Of a DNA stretch of 64,000 bases, positions 25,839 through 34,821 are shown piece by piece. The notes under the pieces were generated by a model, which worked only from the letters and a program-made list of their open reading frames with translations, made no database searches and was not told where the DNA came from. Numbering within the stretch: the first letter of the stretch is position 1; every line of letters starts with the position of its first letter. The translations under genes and the position numbers were made by a program. Source of the stretch: Alishewanella jeotgali KCTC 22429 (GTDB lineage Bacteria > Pseudomonadota > Gammaproteobacteria > Enterobacterales > Alteromonadaceae); contig NZ_AHTH01000022.1 of NCBI RefSeq assembly GCF_000245735.1, forward strand, positions 1-64,000, written 5' to 3'.

Positions 25839-28025
25839 ATGAATTTGCAGCTGCATGAGCAACTCAAGGGTAACATCTGGGAAATTGCTAATCGTTTACG
25901 TGGCCCATACCGTCCACCTCAGTATCGTTTAGTTATGTTACCAATGGTGGTACTGCGCCGCTTGGATTGCGTGCTGGAGCCGACAAAAGACGCTGTTTTG
26001 CAGCAATATGACAAGCTTATGGCAAAAGGCACAGCAGCAAGCGCTATGGATAAATTGCTGGGTAAAGCAGCAGATCCTACCCGCATTCACCCGCTTTACA
26101 ACACCAGCCGTTTTACCTTCGCAAAATTGCTCGGTGATTCTGAAAATATAGCGCCAAACTTAGTGGACTATATCAATGGCTTTTCGCCAACAGCACGCGC
26201 CATTTTTGAGCGTTTTAAGTTCACCGATCAAATTGAAAAGCTGGATGCCAGTAACCGGCTATTTACCATTGTGCAAGCAATGGCAGAGGTAAACTTACAC
26301 CCGGAGCGCATTGACAATCTGCAAATGGGTTACTTGTTTGAGCATCTGGTCATGCGCTTCAACGAGCAAGCTAACGAGGAAGCGGGGGACCACTTTACAC
26401 CACGTGAAGTTATCCGCTTAATGGCCAATCTGGTGTATACCGGAGAGCAAGACGTCTATAAACCCGGTATTTTTCGCACCATCTATGACCCAGCCTGTGG
26501 CACCGGCGGAATGTTGTCAGAATCGGAAAAGTTTATTCTTGATCAAAACGACCAGGCCAACCTGGCGCTGTACGGGCAGGAATATAACGATGAATCCTGG
26601 GCAATCTGCTGCGCTGATATGCTAATCAAAGACGAGGACACCAGCAGTATTGTGCTGGGCGACACCTTGGGGGACGGCAAAACCAGCGATGGTTTTCAGG
26701 GCAAAAAATTCCACTATATGCTGGCGAACCCGCCCTTTGGTGTTGAATGGAAAGACCAGAAAAACGTAGTTGAAAAAGAGTACGAGCAACTGGGTTTTGC
26801 CGGGCGTTTCGGTGCCGGGGTGCCAGCTATTAATGACGGCTCATTGCTCTTTTTGCAGCATATGATTGATAAAATGCACCCTTATGCTGAAGGCAGTGAA
26901 GATGCCATAGGCTCTAAAATTGCTGTGGTGTTTAATGGCTCGCCGCTGTTTTCCGGTGATGCCGGCTCGGGCCCGTCTAATATTCGGCGCTGGATTATCG
27001 AAAACGATTGGCTTGATGCCATTGTCGCCCTGCCGGACCAATTGTTCTATAACACCGGCATATTCACCTATGTTTGGCTGGTGACTAACCGCAAAGCGCC
27101 GGAGCGGCGTGGCAAAGTGCAGTTGATTGATGGCACACGGTTTTGCCAGCGGATGAAAAAGAGCCTGAACAACAAGCGCAATGAAATCACCGAAGAGCAG
27201 ATCCGTGAGCTGACAAAGTTGTACGGCAGCTATCAGGACGGTGCCACCGCCGAGGTAATAACCGATCATAAAACCGGTGAGCGTGAAACCCGCGTCGTGT
27301 CGCGCATTTTTGAAAATCGTGAATTTGGCTTTCTTAAAGTGACAGTAGAGCGGCCATTACGGATGAATTTTTTGGCAAGCCCGGAACGTATTGCCCGGCT
27401 GGACGAACAAACGGCCTTTGTTAATCTGGCCAGTTCGAAAAAGCGTAAGAACGAAGCGGCCGCTGCAGAAGAAATCGCCCAAGGGCTTGAACTGCAACAG
27501 GCCATTCGGACACTGTTAACCACGCTTAGCAACAAAGGCCAATATAACGACCGCGCCAGGTTTGATGCCGACTTAACTGCCGCCAGCAAAAAAGCCGGAC
27601 TGAAAATACCTGCAACGGTTAAAAAAGCCATTTTTAATGCCTTGGGGGAGCGAGATCCAGCGGCGGCGATTTGCCGAGACAGTAAAGGTTACCCAGAAGC
27701 TGACAGCGAACTGCGCGATACCGAAAATATCCCGCTACCGACAGGTACTGTACTGCCATTGCCAATGAAGTTTGGCCCGGATAAACCCAACGATGAGCTG
27801 GTCGCTGCATTTAAAGCACACATTGAAGCTTACATGGCACAAGAAGTACTGCCGCACGTACCCGATGCCTGGGTGGATTATAGTAAAACCAAAGTGGGGT
27901 ATGAAATACCCATAAATCGTCATTTCTATGTGTATAAGGCACCACGGCCGCTGGACCAAATTGAGCAGGAAATCACCGCGCTGGAAGATGAAATTGCCCA
28001 GATGTTAAAAGGGTTGGTGACATGA
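25839..28025 (+). CDS. hsdM: type I restriction-modification system DNA methyltransferase subunit
   Basis: N6-adenine methyltransferase subunit of a type I enzyme, 728 residues. The N-terminal HsdM_N helical region is followed by SAM motif I DPACGTGGM (217-225) and catalytic motif IV NPPFG (297-301). The C-terminal 200 residues form an extension found in longer HsdM proteins. It is the first gene of hsdM-hsdS-(two accessory genes)-hsdR. AGGA precedes the ATG. No integrase or tRNA flanks the locus. Confidence 0.96.
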   Translation: MNLQLHEQLKGNIWEIANRLRGPYRPPQYRLVMLPMVVLRRLDCVLEPTKDAVLQQYDKLMAKGTAASAMDKLLGKAADPTRIHPLYNTSRFTFAKLLGDSENIAPNLVDYINGFSPTARAIFERFKFTDQIEKLDASNRLFTIVQAMAEVNLHPERIDNLQMGYLFEHLVMRFNEQANEEAGDHFTPREVIRLMANLVYTGEQDVYKPGIFRTIYDPACGTGGMLSESEKFILDQNDQANLALYGQEYNDESWAICCADMLIKDEDTSSIVLGDTLGDGKTSDGFQGKKFHYMLANPPFGVEWKDQKNVVEKEYEQLGFAGRFGAGVPAINDGSLLFLQHMIDKMHPYAEGSEDAIGSKIAVVFNGSPLFSGDAGSGPSNIRRWIIENDWLDAIVALPDQLFYNTGIFTYVWLVTNRKAPERRGKVQLIDGTRFCQRMKKSLNNKRNEITEEQIRELTKLYGSYQDGATAEVITDHKTGERETRVVSRIFENREFGFLKVTVERPLRMNFLASPERIARLDEQTAFVNLASSKKRKNEAAAAEEIAQGLELQQAIRTLLTTLSNKGQYNDRARFDADLTAASKKAGLKIPATVKKAIFNALGERDPAAAICRDSKGYPEADSELRDTENIPLPTGTVLPLPMKFGPDKPNDELVAAFKAHIEAYMAQEVLPHVPDAWVDYSKTKVGYEIPINRHFYVYKAPRPLDQIEQEITALEDEIAQMLKGLVT

Positions 28026-28115
28026 TAAATGGCTCTCCAGCACCATTGCGGTTGGTTATCGAAAATCGTAATAGTAAATAATGCCGATCAAGAAGAATAG
28101 ATAAAGAGGTTGCAT

Positions 28116-29414
28116 GTGAATTTACTTGAATCGGTCCCCGAAGACTGGATTAAGGCTACCGTTGGAAAGTACTGCGACGTTCAGCTTGGCAAGATGTTGC
28201 AGAATGATCCTGTTTCTGAACAGGATGAGCTTAAACCGTATTTACGAGCAATAAATATTTCAAAAACGGGCGTCGACTTGTCCCATGAATTTCGTATGTG
28301 GATTAGGCCCAGTGAGCGCGAGCGATTTAGACTTTGTGCGGGCGATATTTTGGTAAGTGAAGGTGGTGATGCAGGCCGTACGGCGATTTTTAGTAGTAAC
28401 GATGACTACTATTTTCAGAACGCCATAAACCGTCTTCGCCCCCAAAGCTATAGTAAAATTCTTCCTGAGTTTATCTACTACTGGTTCACCTTTCTCAAGG
28501 TGTCAGGGTATGTAGAAATGGTGTGTAATGTTGCTACCATCGCTCACTTTACAGCAGAGAAGGTTAAAGCTGCTCCTTTGGTTTTGCCGCCGTTAAAAGC
28601 CCAGCAACGAATAGCGCAATTTCTGGATCAAAAAACTGCGCAAATAGATGGCTTGATAGAAAAAAAACGTGCTTTGCTGGAGCGGTTAGCCGAAAAGCGC
28701 CAAGCGTTAATTACCCAAGCTGTAACCAAGGGGCTCAATCCTAATGCACCTATGAAACCCTCCGGTATTGACTGGTTGGGAGATATTCCGGCGCATTGGG
28801 AGGTAAAACGCTTACGTTTTTTATTGGATGGAGGAACGATCAACGGTCTTTACAAGCCGAAAGAACAATTCTCACCCGATGGATTTGCTTTTGTACAAAT
28901 GGGAGAAGCGTTTAGAGCGGTAACATTCGATGGTGGAACTAAGGATCGAGTGTTGGCAAGTGATTCAGAAGTGAAAAAATGGGGTCTAAAAGAAGGTGAT
29001 TTCTTGATTGCGCGAAGATCATTAGTATTTGAAGGTTCTGGAAAAGCAGTAAAGATCAATAAGTTGGAAGAAAATCACTTATTCGAGAGTTCAATGATAA
29101 GAATCAGACCAATTTCTGCTGATAAGCTTTCAGACTTTTTATCGTATTATTTTCAATCATCTGTTTGTCGAGCGTTTTTTCTATCAATTACTAAGCAGGT
29201 GACGATAAGTGGAATAGACAGTCAACAGCTAAAGGACGTTTCAGTCCCAATGCCACCATTAGACGAAGCAGCTAGAATTCAACAACTATGCTTGGAGTCA
29301 GATCAAAATCATGGAGTTGTGACCGAATCAATATTGCGCTCCATATCACAGTTGAATGAATACCGAGCTGCTTTAATCACTTCAGCTATTACTGGTAAGT
29401 TGGCGCTCGATTAA
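28116..29414 (+). CDS. hsdS: type I restriction-modification specificity subunit
   Basis: Determines the bipartite DNA target. Two target-recognition domains are visible: about residues 1-150, and after WLGDIPAHWEVKRL (about 215-380). Each is followed by a conserved helical spacer (LPPLKAQQRIAQFLDQKTAQ, and MPPLDEAARIQQL through the C-terminus). GTG 28116 is preferred because AAGAGG ends 6 nt upstream; the in-frame TTG 28110 directly abuts it. A 90-base gap follows hsdM. The recognition sequence cannot be read from the protein. Confidence 0.93.
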   Translation: MNLLESVPEDWIKATVGKYCDVQLGKMLQNDPVSEQDELKPYLRAINISKTGVDLSHEFRMWIRPSERERFRLCAGDILVSEGGDAGRTAIFSSNDDYYFQNAINRLRPQSYSKILPEFIYYWFTFLKVSGYVEMVCNVATIAHFTAEKVKAAPLVLPPLKAQQRIAQFLDQKTAQIDGLIEKKRALLERLAEKRQALITQAVTKGLNPNAPMKPSGIDWLGDIPAHWEVKRLRFLLDGGTINGLYKPKEQFSPDGFAFVQMGEAFRAVTFDGGTKDRVLASDSEVKKWGLKEGDFLIARRSLVFEGSGKAVKINKLEENHLFESSMIRIRPISADKLSDFLSYYFQSSVCRAFFLSITKQVTISGIDSQQLKDVSVPMPPLDEAARIQQLCLESDQNHGVVTESILRSISQLNEYRAALITSAITGKLALD

Positions 29415-29461
29415 TGTCTGTTACTGTGCTGCCAACTTGTTATAGCACTAGAAACGCCATA

Positions 29462-29505
29462 CTGACGGGTGGAGCACAGCTGGCTATAATGAGGCCGGAG
29501 GTGAT
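29462..29505 (+). promoter_or_regulatory. internal promoter and strong RBS for the immA-DUF4411-hsdR unit
   Basis: CTGACG (29462-29467), a 17-bp spacer and a perfect TATAAT (29485-29490) precede GGAGGTGAT (29497-29505), a nearly complete match to the 16S anti-Shine-Dalgarno, just before ATG 29509. This gives the restriction half of the locus its own promoter, independent of hsdMS. Confidence 0.75.
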
Positions 29506-29508
29506 GTT

Positions 29509-30669
29509 ATGAACCGTGTGGCGGTAAATCCTGAATTAATGCAGTGGGCGCGGCAGCGCGCGCATTTAGCTATAGAAGATTTAGTAGCTAAGTTCCCTAA
29601 GCTGGCAGACTGGGAGCGCGGTGCAGTATTGCCTACGTTTAAGCAGTTAGAAGACTTTGCTAAAGCGACACACGTGCCGTTTGGCTATTTGTTTTTGCCA
29701 GAGCCGCCGCATATTCCTATGCCTATTTCTGATTTTCGTACCCTGGACAATCGTTATGTAGGCTCTGCCAGCCCCGAACTGCTTGATACCATTTATGCGA
29801 TGCAGCGCCGTCAGGCCTGGCTGCGTGAAACCCGGCTGGAAAGCGAAGCAGAGCCCCTGGCTTTTGTTGGCAGTGCCAGGCTGAGTGATAACCCCGCAGC
29901 AATCGGCCGTGAAATGCGCCGTTTATTGGGGTTAGAACACGGTTGGGCCGCCAGTGCCCGTACCTGGACAGAAGCGCTGAGCGTGCTGCGTAGCGCCGTT
30001 GAAGCACTGGGGGTAATGGCGGTAATTAATGGAGTAGTCGCCAACAACACGCACCGGGCGCTAAATGTGGAAGAGTTTCGCGGTTTTGCTTTGAGTGATG
30101 ATTATGCACCACTTATTTTTGTTAATGGTGCCGATGCGAAATCTGCGCAAATGTTTACTCTGGCACACGAGTTAGCCCATTTATGGTTGGGTGCTGCAGG
30201 CTCTGGCGTGTCAGGCTTTCAAGGTATCTTCCCTACTGGTGGTGAGGTAGAACTATTTTGTGACAAAGCTGCTGCTGAGTTTTTGGTGCCGGAGGCCGAG
30301 ATTCGCGCATGCTGGCCTGGCGTACAACGCGAAGCGGCGCCGTTTGAGTTGTTAGCGCGCCGGTTTAAAGTAAGCCCTATCGTGGTTGGTCGCCGAGCCA
30401 TGGATTTACGCCTGACAGAGCGGCAATTTTTCTTTGATTTCTATGAAGCTTACACCCAGCAAGAACGCCGCAAAAAGCAAGCATCAGCGGGTGGTGGCGA
30501 CTTTTATAACAACCAAAATACACGCGTAGGCGGTATGTTTGCCACTCAGGTTATTCGGGCAGCAAGGGAAGGCAGAATTGGCTTTAAAGAAGCTTACGAG
30601 CTAACCGGATTAAACGGCGGAGCTTTTCAGGAATATGCCCAACGTCTGGGAATGGAGTTACCACGATGA
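29509..30669 (+). CDS. ImmA/IrrE family zinc metallopeptidase with N-terminal HTH-like region
   Basis: 386 residues (COG2856 type). The first 70 residues resemble an XRE-like helix-turn-helix (LADWERGAVLPTFKQLEDFAKATHVP), typical of long ImmA/IrrE proteins. The peptidase site is HELAH (H220, E221, H224), followed by a downstream CDKAAAEFLVP, where the third ligand Glu is expected. Relatives cleave repressors or antitoxins. It overlaps the DUF4411 gene by 4 bases (ATGA) and has its own promoter. The pair sits between hsdS and hsdR, pointing to a regulatory or guard role in the restriction system. The target is unknown. Confidence 0.88.
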   Translation: MNRVAVNPELMQWARQRAHLAIEDLVAKFPKLADWERGAVLPTFKQLEDFAKATHVPFGYLFLPEPPHIPMPISDFRTLDNRYVGSASPELLDTIYAMQRRQAWLRETRLESEAEPLAFVGSARLSDNPAAIGREMRRLLGLEHGWAASARTWTEALSVLRSAVEALGVMAVINGVVANNTHRALNVEEFRGFALSDDYAPLIFVNGADAKSAQMFTLAHELAHLWLGAAGSGVSGFQGIFPTGGEVELFCDKAAAEFLVPEAEIRACWPGVQREAAPFELLARRFKVSPIVVGRRAMDLRLTERQFFFDFYEAYTQQERRKKQASAGGGDFYNNQNTRVGGMFATQVIRAAREGRIGFKEAYELTGLNGGAFQEYAQRLGMELPR

Positions 30670-31178
30670 GCTATATCCTCGATTCGGATGTCCTGATCAC
30701 TGCCAAGAACAGTTACTATGCCTTCGATTTATGCCCTGGTTTTTGGCGAAGTTTACTAGCACAGCATCACCGTGGCCATGTGTACAGCCTGGATCGGAAC
30801 CGGCAAGAGTTGCTGCAGGGCCGCGAGGACGACAAATTAGTGGCATGGGTACATAACGATGTACCTGCCAACTTCTTTTTAAGTTGTAGTAATGCAGACG
30901 TCGTGGCGGCTTATACCGAGGTAATGCTTTGGGTGCAGCGTAATCCGCAGTTTCACGATGGTGCCAAAGCTAAGTTTGCGACCGGTGCAGATGGTTGGTT
31001 AGTCGCCTATGCCAGAGTATATGGCCATATTGTGGTGACGCTGGAAGAATCGCGCCCTGAAGCGCGTAATCAGATAAAACTACCAGACGTATGTATTCAG
31101 TTTGGTGTTACCTATCAAAATGTATTTTCAATGCTGCGGGCGTTGAGTGTGGAATATGATTATAAGGAACTAACTTAA
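30666..31178 (+). CDS. DUF4411 family protein (PIN-like domain)
   Basis: 170-residue protein matching DUF4411, a family with a PIN-like ribonuclease fold. It begins YILDSDVLITAKN, with the first acidic pair of PIN domains. Later acidic positions are in GADGWLVAYA and LPDVC, the usual spacing for metal-binding residues. PIN proteins are commonly toxins. Here the partner is an ImmA/IrrE peptidase rather than a small antitoxin. Start and stop codons overlap both neighbours (ATGA upstream, TAATG downstream). Nuclease activity is inferred only. Confidence 0.85.
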   Translation: MSYILDSDVLITAKNSYYAFDLCPGFWRSLLAQHHRGHVYSLDRNRQELLQGREDDKLVAWVHNDVPANFFLSCSNADVVAAYTEVMLWVQRNPQFHDGAKAKFATGADGWLVAYARVYGHIVVTLEESRPEARNQIKLPDVCIQFGVTYQNVFSMLRALSVEYDYKELT

Positions 31179-34100
31179 TGCCGGCATATAACGAGGCTGC
31201 GTTTGAAACTGCGATTGAAACCGGCCTACTCGCCGCTGGAGGTTATCAGCAGCGCAGTGCACAGGCTTATGACGAAGCGCTGGCAATGTTTCCTGATGAT
31301 GTCACGGGGTTTCTGCAAGACAGCCAGCCGGCAAAGTGGGGCCAATTGCAGGCGTTATTAGGCGATAGAACAGCAGCTACAGTGCTTGATAGTCTGGTTA
31401 AAGAATTGGATATCAAGGGCACTTTGCATGTGCTGCGTTATGGTTTCAAATGCTATGGCAAAACTTTCCGCTTGGCTAATTTCCGGCCTAACTCGGGCAT
31501 GAATTTACAAGCCGCCGCAGATTACGCTAAGAACCGCTTAACCGTAACACGGCAGCTAGCGTTTACGTCAGTTCTGAAAATGGCTGGCGGCAAGAACCGT
31601 CGCTGCATTATCGACTTAACCCTTAGTTTGAACGGCTTACCAATCGCTACCGTCGAGTTGAAAAACCCACTAACGGGCCAACGTGCTGCCGATGCGGTTA
31701 GCCAATATAAGCAAGACAGGGATGAGCGTGACTTACTGTTTGCCTTTAAAAAACGTGCCTTGGTGCATTTTGCAGCCGATCCGGATGAGGTTTGGATGAC
31801 CACCCGGCTGAAAGGTAAAGATACCGTATTTTTGCCTTTTAACCGAGGCCATGCTTATGGCGCTGGTAATCCACCAGTGGAGAATAACTGGAAAACACAT
31901 TATTTGTGGGATGACGTTTTGCAACGTGACAGCCTGATGGACATTTTGCAGCGTTTTATGCATTTGGAAGTAAAAGAGCGGCAGGTAAAAACAGATAAGG
32001 GTGTGCGCACCATCCGCAAAGAAACCATGATTTTTCCGCGTTATCATCAATTGGATGTAGTGCGTAAATTGGTAACGCATGCGCGTACTTACGGCTCTGG
32101 CCGGAACTATCTGATCCAACACTCTGCCGGTTCAGGAAAATCGAATTCTATTGCCTGGCTGGCTCATCGGTTGGCGAGCTTGCACAGTGACGATGATGAA
32201 AAGGTGTTTCATTCTGTCATAGTGGTAACAGATAGACGTGTGTTGGATCAGCAATTACAAAATACGATTTATCAGTTTGAACACAAAACCGGTGTGGTGG
32301 AAAAGATTGACGAGAATACTCAGCAGTTGGTTGCTGCGCTGTCCAAAGGCACGCCAATTATTATCACTACGCTGCAGAAGTTTCCGTTTATTTCGCAGGC
32401 GCTTTCTACTCTGGAGAGTAAAGGTAACAGTATTAAGATTGACACCGCAGGTAAACGCTTTGCGGTGATAGTAGATGAAGCGCATTCGTCTCAAAGCGGT
32501 GAAACCGCTACCGCGCTGCGTGGCATGTTAAATAAAGATGGTATTGAAGCTGCGATTGCCGCGCAGTTATCAGAAGAGGAAGACGATACGTTGTCAGACG
32601 CTGCCCGGGCCGCAATATTGCGTGAGTCCCTTAGCCGTGTCCGGCAACCTAACCTAAGCTTTTTTGCTTTTACCGCCACACCAAAATTTAAAACTAAAGC
32701 ATTGTTTGATGAGCCAGGACCATCGGGTACTTCGCCGTTTCATGAGTATTCAATGCGTCAGGCCATCGAAGAAGGCTTTATTATGGATGTGTTGCAAAAC
32801 TACACGACTTACAAACGGTTCTTCGGTTTGATTAAGCAGATAGAGAATGACCCTGAAGTACCGCGCAAAAAAGCGGCTAAGGCATTAAGCCGCTATATGG
32901 AATTGCATCCGGTGAATATTGATCAAGTGGTGTCAGTGATAGTAGAGCACTTCCGCCTTTTCGTGATGCATGAGCTTGGCGGCCGCGCCAAAGCCATGGT
33001 TGTTACTGGTTCCCGCTTGGCGGCAGTAAAGTATAAACTCGCGTTTGATCGCTATATAAAAGATAACGGTTACAGTGGGATTCGGTCCTTAGTGGCCTTT
33101 TCAGGGAGTGTAGAAGACCCGGACGATCCCGGTGCATCCTATACCGAAGTTGCAATGAATGATGGCTTAGCCGAGAGCGAACTACCGGAAACCTTTGAGC
33201 GGGATGATTATCGCGTTCTGCTGGTAGCTGAAAAGTATCAAACAGGGTTCGACCAGCCGTTGCTACAGACCATGTATGTGGTAAAACGCCTGGCTGGCGT
33301 ACAGGCAGTGCAAACATTATCACGCCTTAATCGTATGGCACCCGGCAAGGCTCGCACTTTTGTGTTGGATTTTGCTAACAATGAGGATGATATTTATCAG
33401 GCATTTAAGCCTTATTACGAAACGACCCCGGTCGGTGAGAATGCTGATGTGCATCAGCTATCGGCGTTGCAGCACAAATTGGTGACTCGGGCGATTTTCA
33501 CGCCGGATGATGTGAATGCTTTTGCTGAAGTTTGGTACAAAGGTAAACGAGAGCACTCAGCAACTGATCATCAGGTTATGAATGCCCTGTTGGATACTGT
33601 CGTGGCGCGCTTTAACGGCCTGGAGGAGGATGAGCGCGAAGAATTTCGCGGGCAGTTAACGGCATATCGCAATCTTTACGCTTTTTTGTCGCAAATTATT
33701 CCGTATCAGGACAGCGAGCTTGAGAAGCTGTACGCCTTTGTGCGGAGTTTGATTACCAAGCTACCACCACCAGGAAATGGTTTAGCTTTTGTGCTGGATG
33801 ACGAAGTGGCGCTGCGTTATTTTCGCTTACAGCAATTGACCGATGGTTCTATTGATTTAAGCAAGGGTGAGGCTTATCCACTGAAAGGGCCAACTGACGT
33901 TGGTACCAGCAGGGTTAAGGAAGAGCCGGTAACGCTATCATCATTAGTAAATAAGCTTAACGAACGCTTTGGTACTGATTTTACTGAGGCTGATCAGCTA
34001 TTCTTCGACCAGATAACTGCCAGTGCGCAGCTGAATGATAAAATTGTTGAAGCCGCCAAGGCAAATAACTTACCAAATTTCGCAGCTTATTTAGAACGTA

Positions 34101-34261
34101 TGTTGGACGAACTGTTTATTGATCGGATGGAAAACAATGATGAAATTTTCTCCCGTGTGATGACCGATAAACAATTCCGCGCAGCAGCACATGAGCATTT
34201 GGCAGAAGAAATCTTTAAACAAGTTCGCGACAGGCATAATATTGAGTTATTTAAACGATAG
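31178..34261 (+). CDS. hsdR: type I restriction enzyme endonuclease/translocase subunit
   Basis: 1027 residues. The N-terminal HSDR_N nuclease domain (PD-(D/E)xK type) includes CIIDLTLSLNG and ATVELKN, then QYKQDR. The superfamily-2 motor has Walker A HSAGSGKS (315-322) and DEAH box VDEAH (432-436). Later helicase motifs are visible (FTATPK; LSRLNRM). The C-terminal part is helical and probably binds the methylase. It is full length with no frameshift. Its start overlaps the DUF4411 stop by one base, so its translation is tied to the accessory pair. Confidence 0.96.
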   Translation: MPAYNEAAFETAIETGLLAAGGYQQRSAQAYDEALAMFPDDVTGFLQDSQPAKWGQLQALLGDRTAATVLDSLVKELDIKGTLHVLRYGFKCYGKTFRLANFRPNSGMNLQAAADYAKNRLTVTRQLAFTSVLKMAGGKNRRCIIDLTLSLNGLPIATVELKNPLTGQRAADAVSQYKQDRDERDLLFAFKKRALVHFAADPDEVWMTTRLKGKDTVFLPFNRGHAYGAGNPPVENNWKTHYLWDDVLQRDSLMDILQRFMHLEVKERQVKTDKGVRTIRKETMIFPRYHQLDVVRKLVTHARTYGSGRNYLIQHSAGSGKSNSIAWLAHRLASLHSDDDEKVFHSVIVVTDRRVLDQQLQNTIYQFEHKTGVVEKIDENTQQLVAALSKGTPIIITTLQKFPFISQALSTLESKGNSIKIDTAGKRFAVIVDEAHSSQSGETATALRGMLNKDGIEAAIAAQLSEEEDDTLSDAARAAILRESLSRVRQPNLSFFAFTATPKFKTKALFDEPGPSGTSPFHEYSMRQAIEEGFIMDVLQNYTTYKRFFGLIKQIENDPEVPRKKAAKALSRYMELHPVNIDQVVSVIVEHFRLFVMHELGGRAKAMVVTGSRLAAVKYKLAFDRYIKDNGYSGIRSLVAFSGSVEDPDDPGASYTEVAMNDGLAESELPETFERDDYRVLLVAEKYQTGFDQPLLQTMYVVKRLAGVQAVQTLSRLNRMAPGKARTFVLDFANNEDDIYQAFKPYYETTPVGENADVHQLSALQHKLVTRAIFTPDDVNAFAEVWYKGKREHSATDHQVMNALLDTVVARFNGLEEDEREEFRGQLTAYRNLYAFLSQIIPYQDSELEKLYAFVRSLITKLPPPGNGLAFVLDDEVALRYFRLQQLTDGSIDLSKGEAYPLKGPTDVGTSRVKEEPVTLSSLVNKLNERFGTDFTEADQLFFDQITASAQLNDKIVEAAKANNLPNFAAYLERMLDELFIDRMENNDEIFSRVMTDKQFRAAAHEHLAEEIFKQVRDRHNIELFKR

Positions 34262-34286
34262 TCTGCTCACGCCGTGTAGTATGTTG

Positions 34287-34319
34287 AAGGCCGCATAATG
34301 CAATATTAAATGCGGCCTT
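34287..34319 (+). terminator. terminator after hsdR
   Basis: AAGGCCGCAT (34287-34296) pairs perfectly with ATGCGGCCTT (34310-34319), 13-nt loop, followed by GAATTCTTTT. It lies between convergent hsdR and ilvH. Confidence 0.75.
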
Positions 34320-34327
34320 GAATTCTT

Positions 34328-34819
34328 TTAAAGCGCCAGTGTCTTTTCGCCGCGGGAGATGCCAGAGACGCCGCTGCGCACTACTTCCAGGATCTGGGTA
34401 CCGCTTAATGCCTGAATAAAGGCATCCAGTTTGTCACTGGTGCCGACCAGTTGCACAGTGTAGGTAGTGGCAGAGACATCGACGATCTGGCCGCGGAAGA
34501 TATCGGCACTGCGTTTCACTTCATCCCGCTGCTCGCCGACGGCTTTCACCTTGACCAGCATCAGCTCGCGCTCGATATGGGCAGCCTCGCTCAAATCCGT
34601 CAGTTTTACCACTTCAATCAGTTTATGCAGTTGCTTGGTAATTTGCTCGATCACCTGATCATTGCCATGGGTCACCAGCGTTAAACGCGACAGCGTCGGA
34701 TCTTCTGTCGGCGCCACGGTCAGCGAGTCGATATTATAGCCTCGCTGTGCAAACAGGCCGACCAAACGTGCCAGGGCGCCGGATTCGTTTTCCAGTAATA
34801 CAGAAATAATATGCCGCAT
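34328..34819 (-). CDS. ilvH: acetolactate synthase III small subunit
   Basis: Regulatory subunit of 163 residues (E. coli IlvH 163) conferring valine feedback inhibition. The N-terminal ACT domain starts RHIISVLLENESGALARLVGLFAQRGYNIDSLTV, and the C-terminal ferredoxin-like domain includes FRGQIVDVS. It follows ilvI by 2 bases on the same strand. Confidence 0.96.
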   Translation of the reverse strand: MRHIISVLLENESGALARLVGLFAQRGYNIDSLTVAPTEDPTLSRLTLVTHGNDQVIEQITKQLHKLIEVVKLTDLSEAAHIERELMLVKVKAVGEQRDEVKRSADIFRGQIVDVSATTYTVQLVGTSDKLDAFIQALSGTQILEVVRSGVSGISRGEKTLAL

Positions 34820-34821
34820 GC

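Noticed and set aside
28022-28081. A 19-codon ORF overlapping the hsdM stop (ATGA)
   Set aside because: Too short, no Shine-Dalgarno of its own and no recognisable sequence. It may be a relic between hsdM and hsdS but cannot be supported as a gene.
25839-34261. Restriction locus as part of a prophage or integrative element
   Set aside because: No integrase, attachment repeat, tRNA or phage gene is visible around it; it sits between an antiporter gene and ilvIH.
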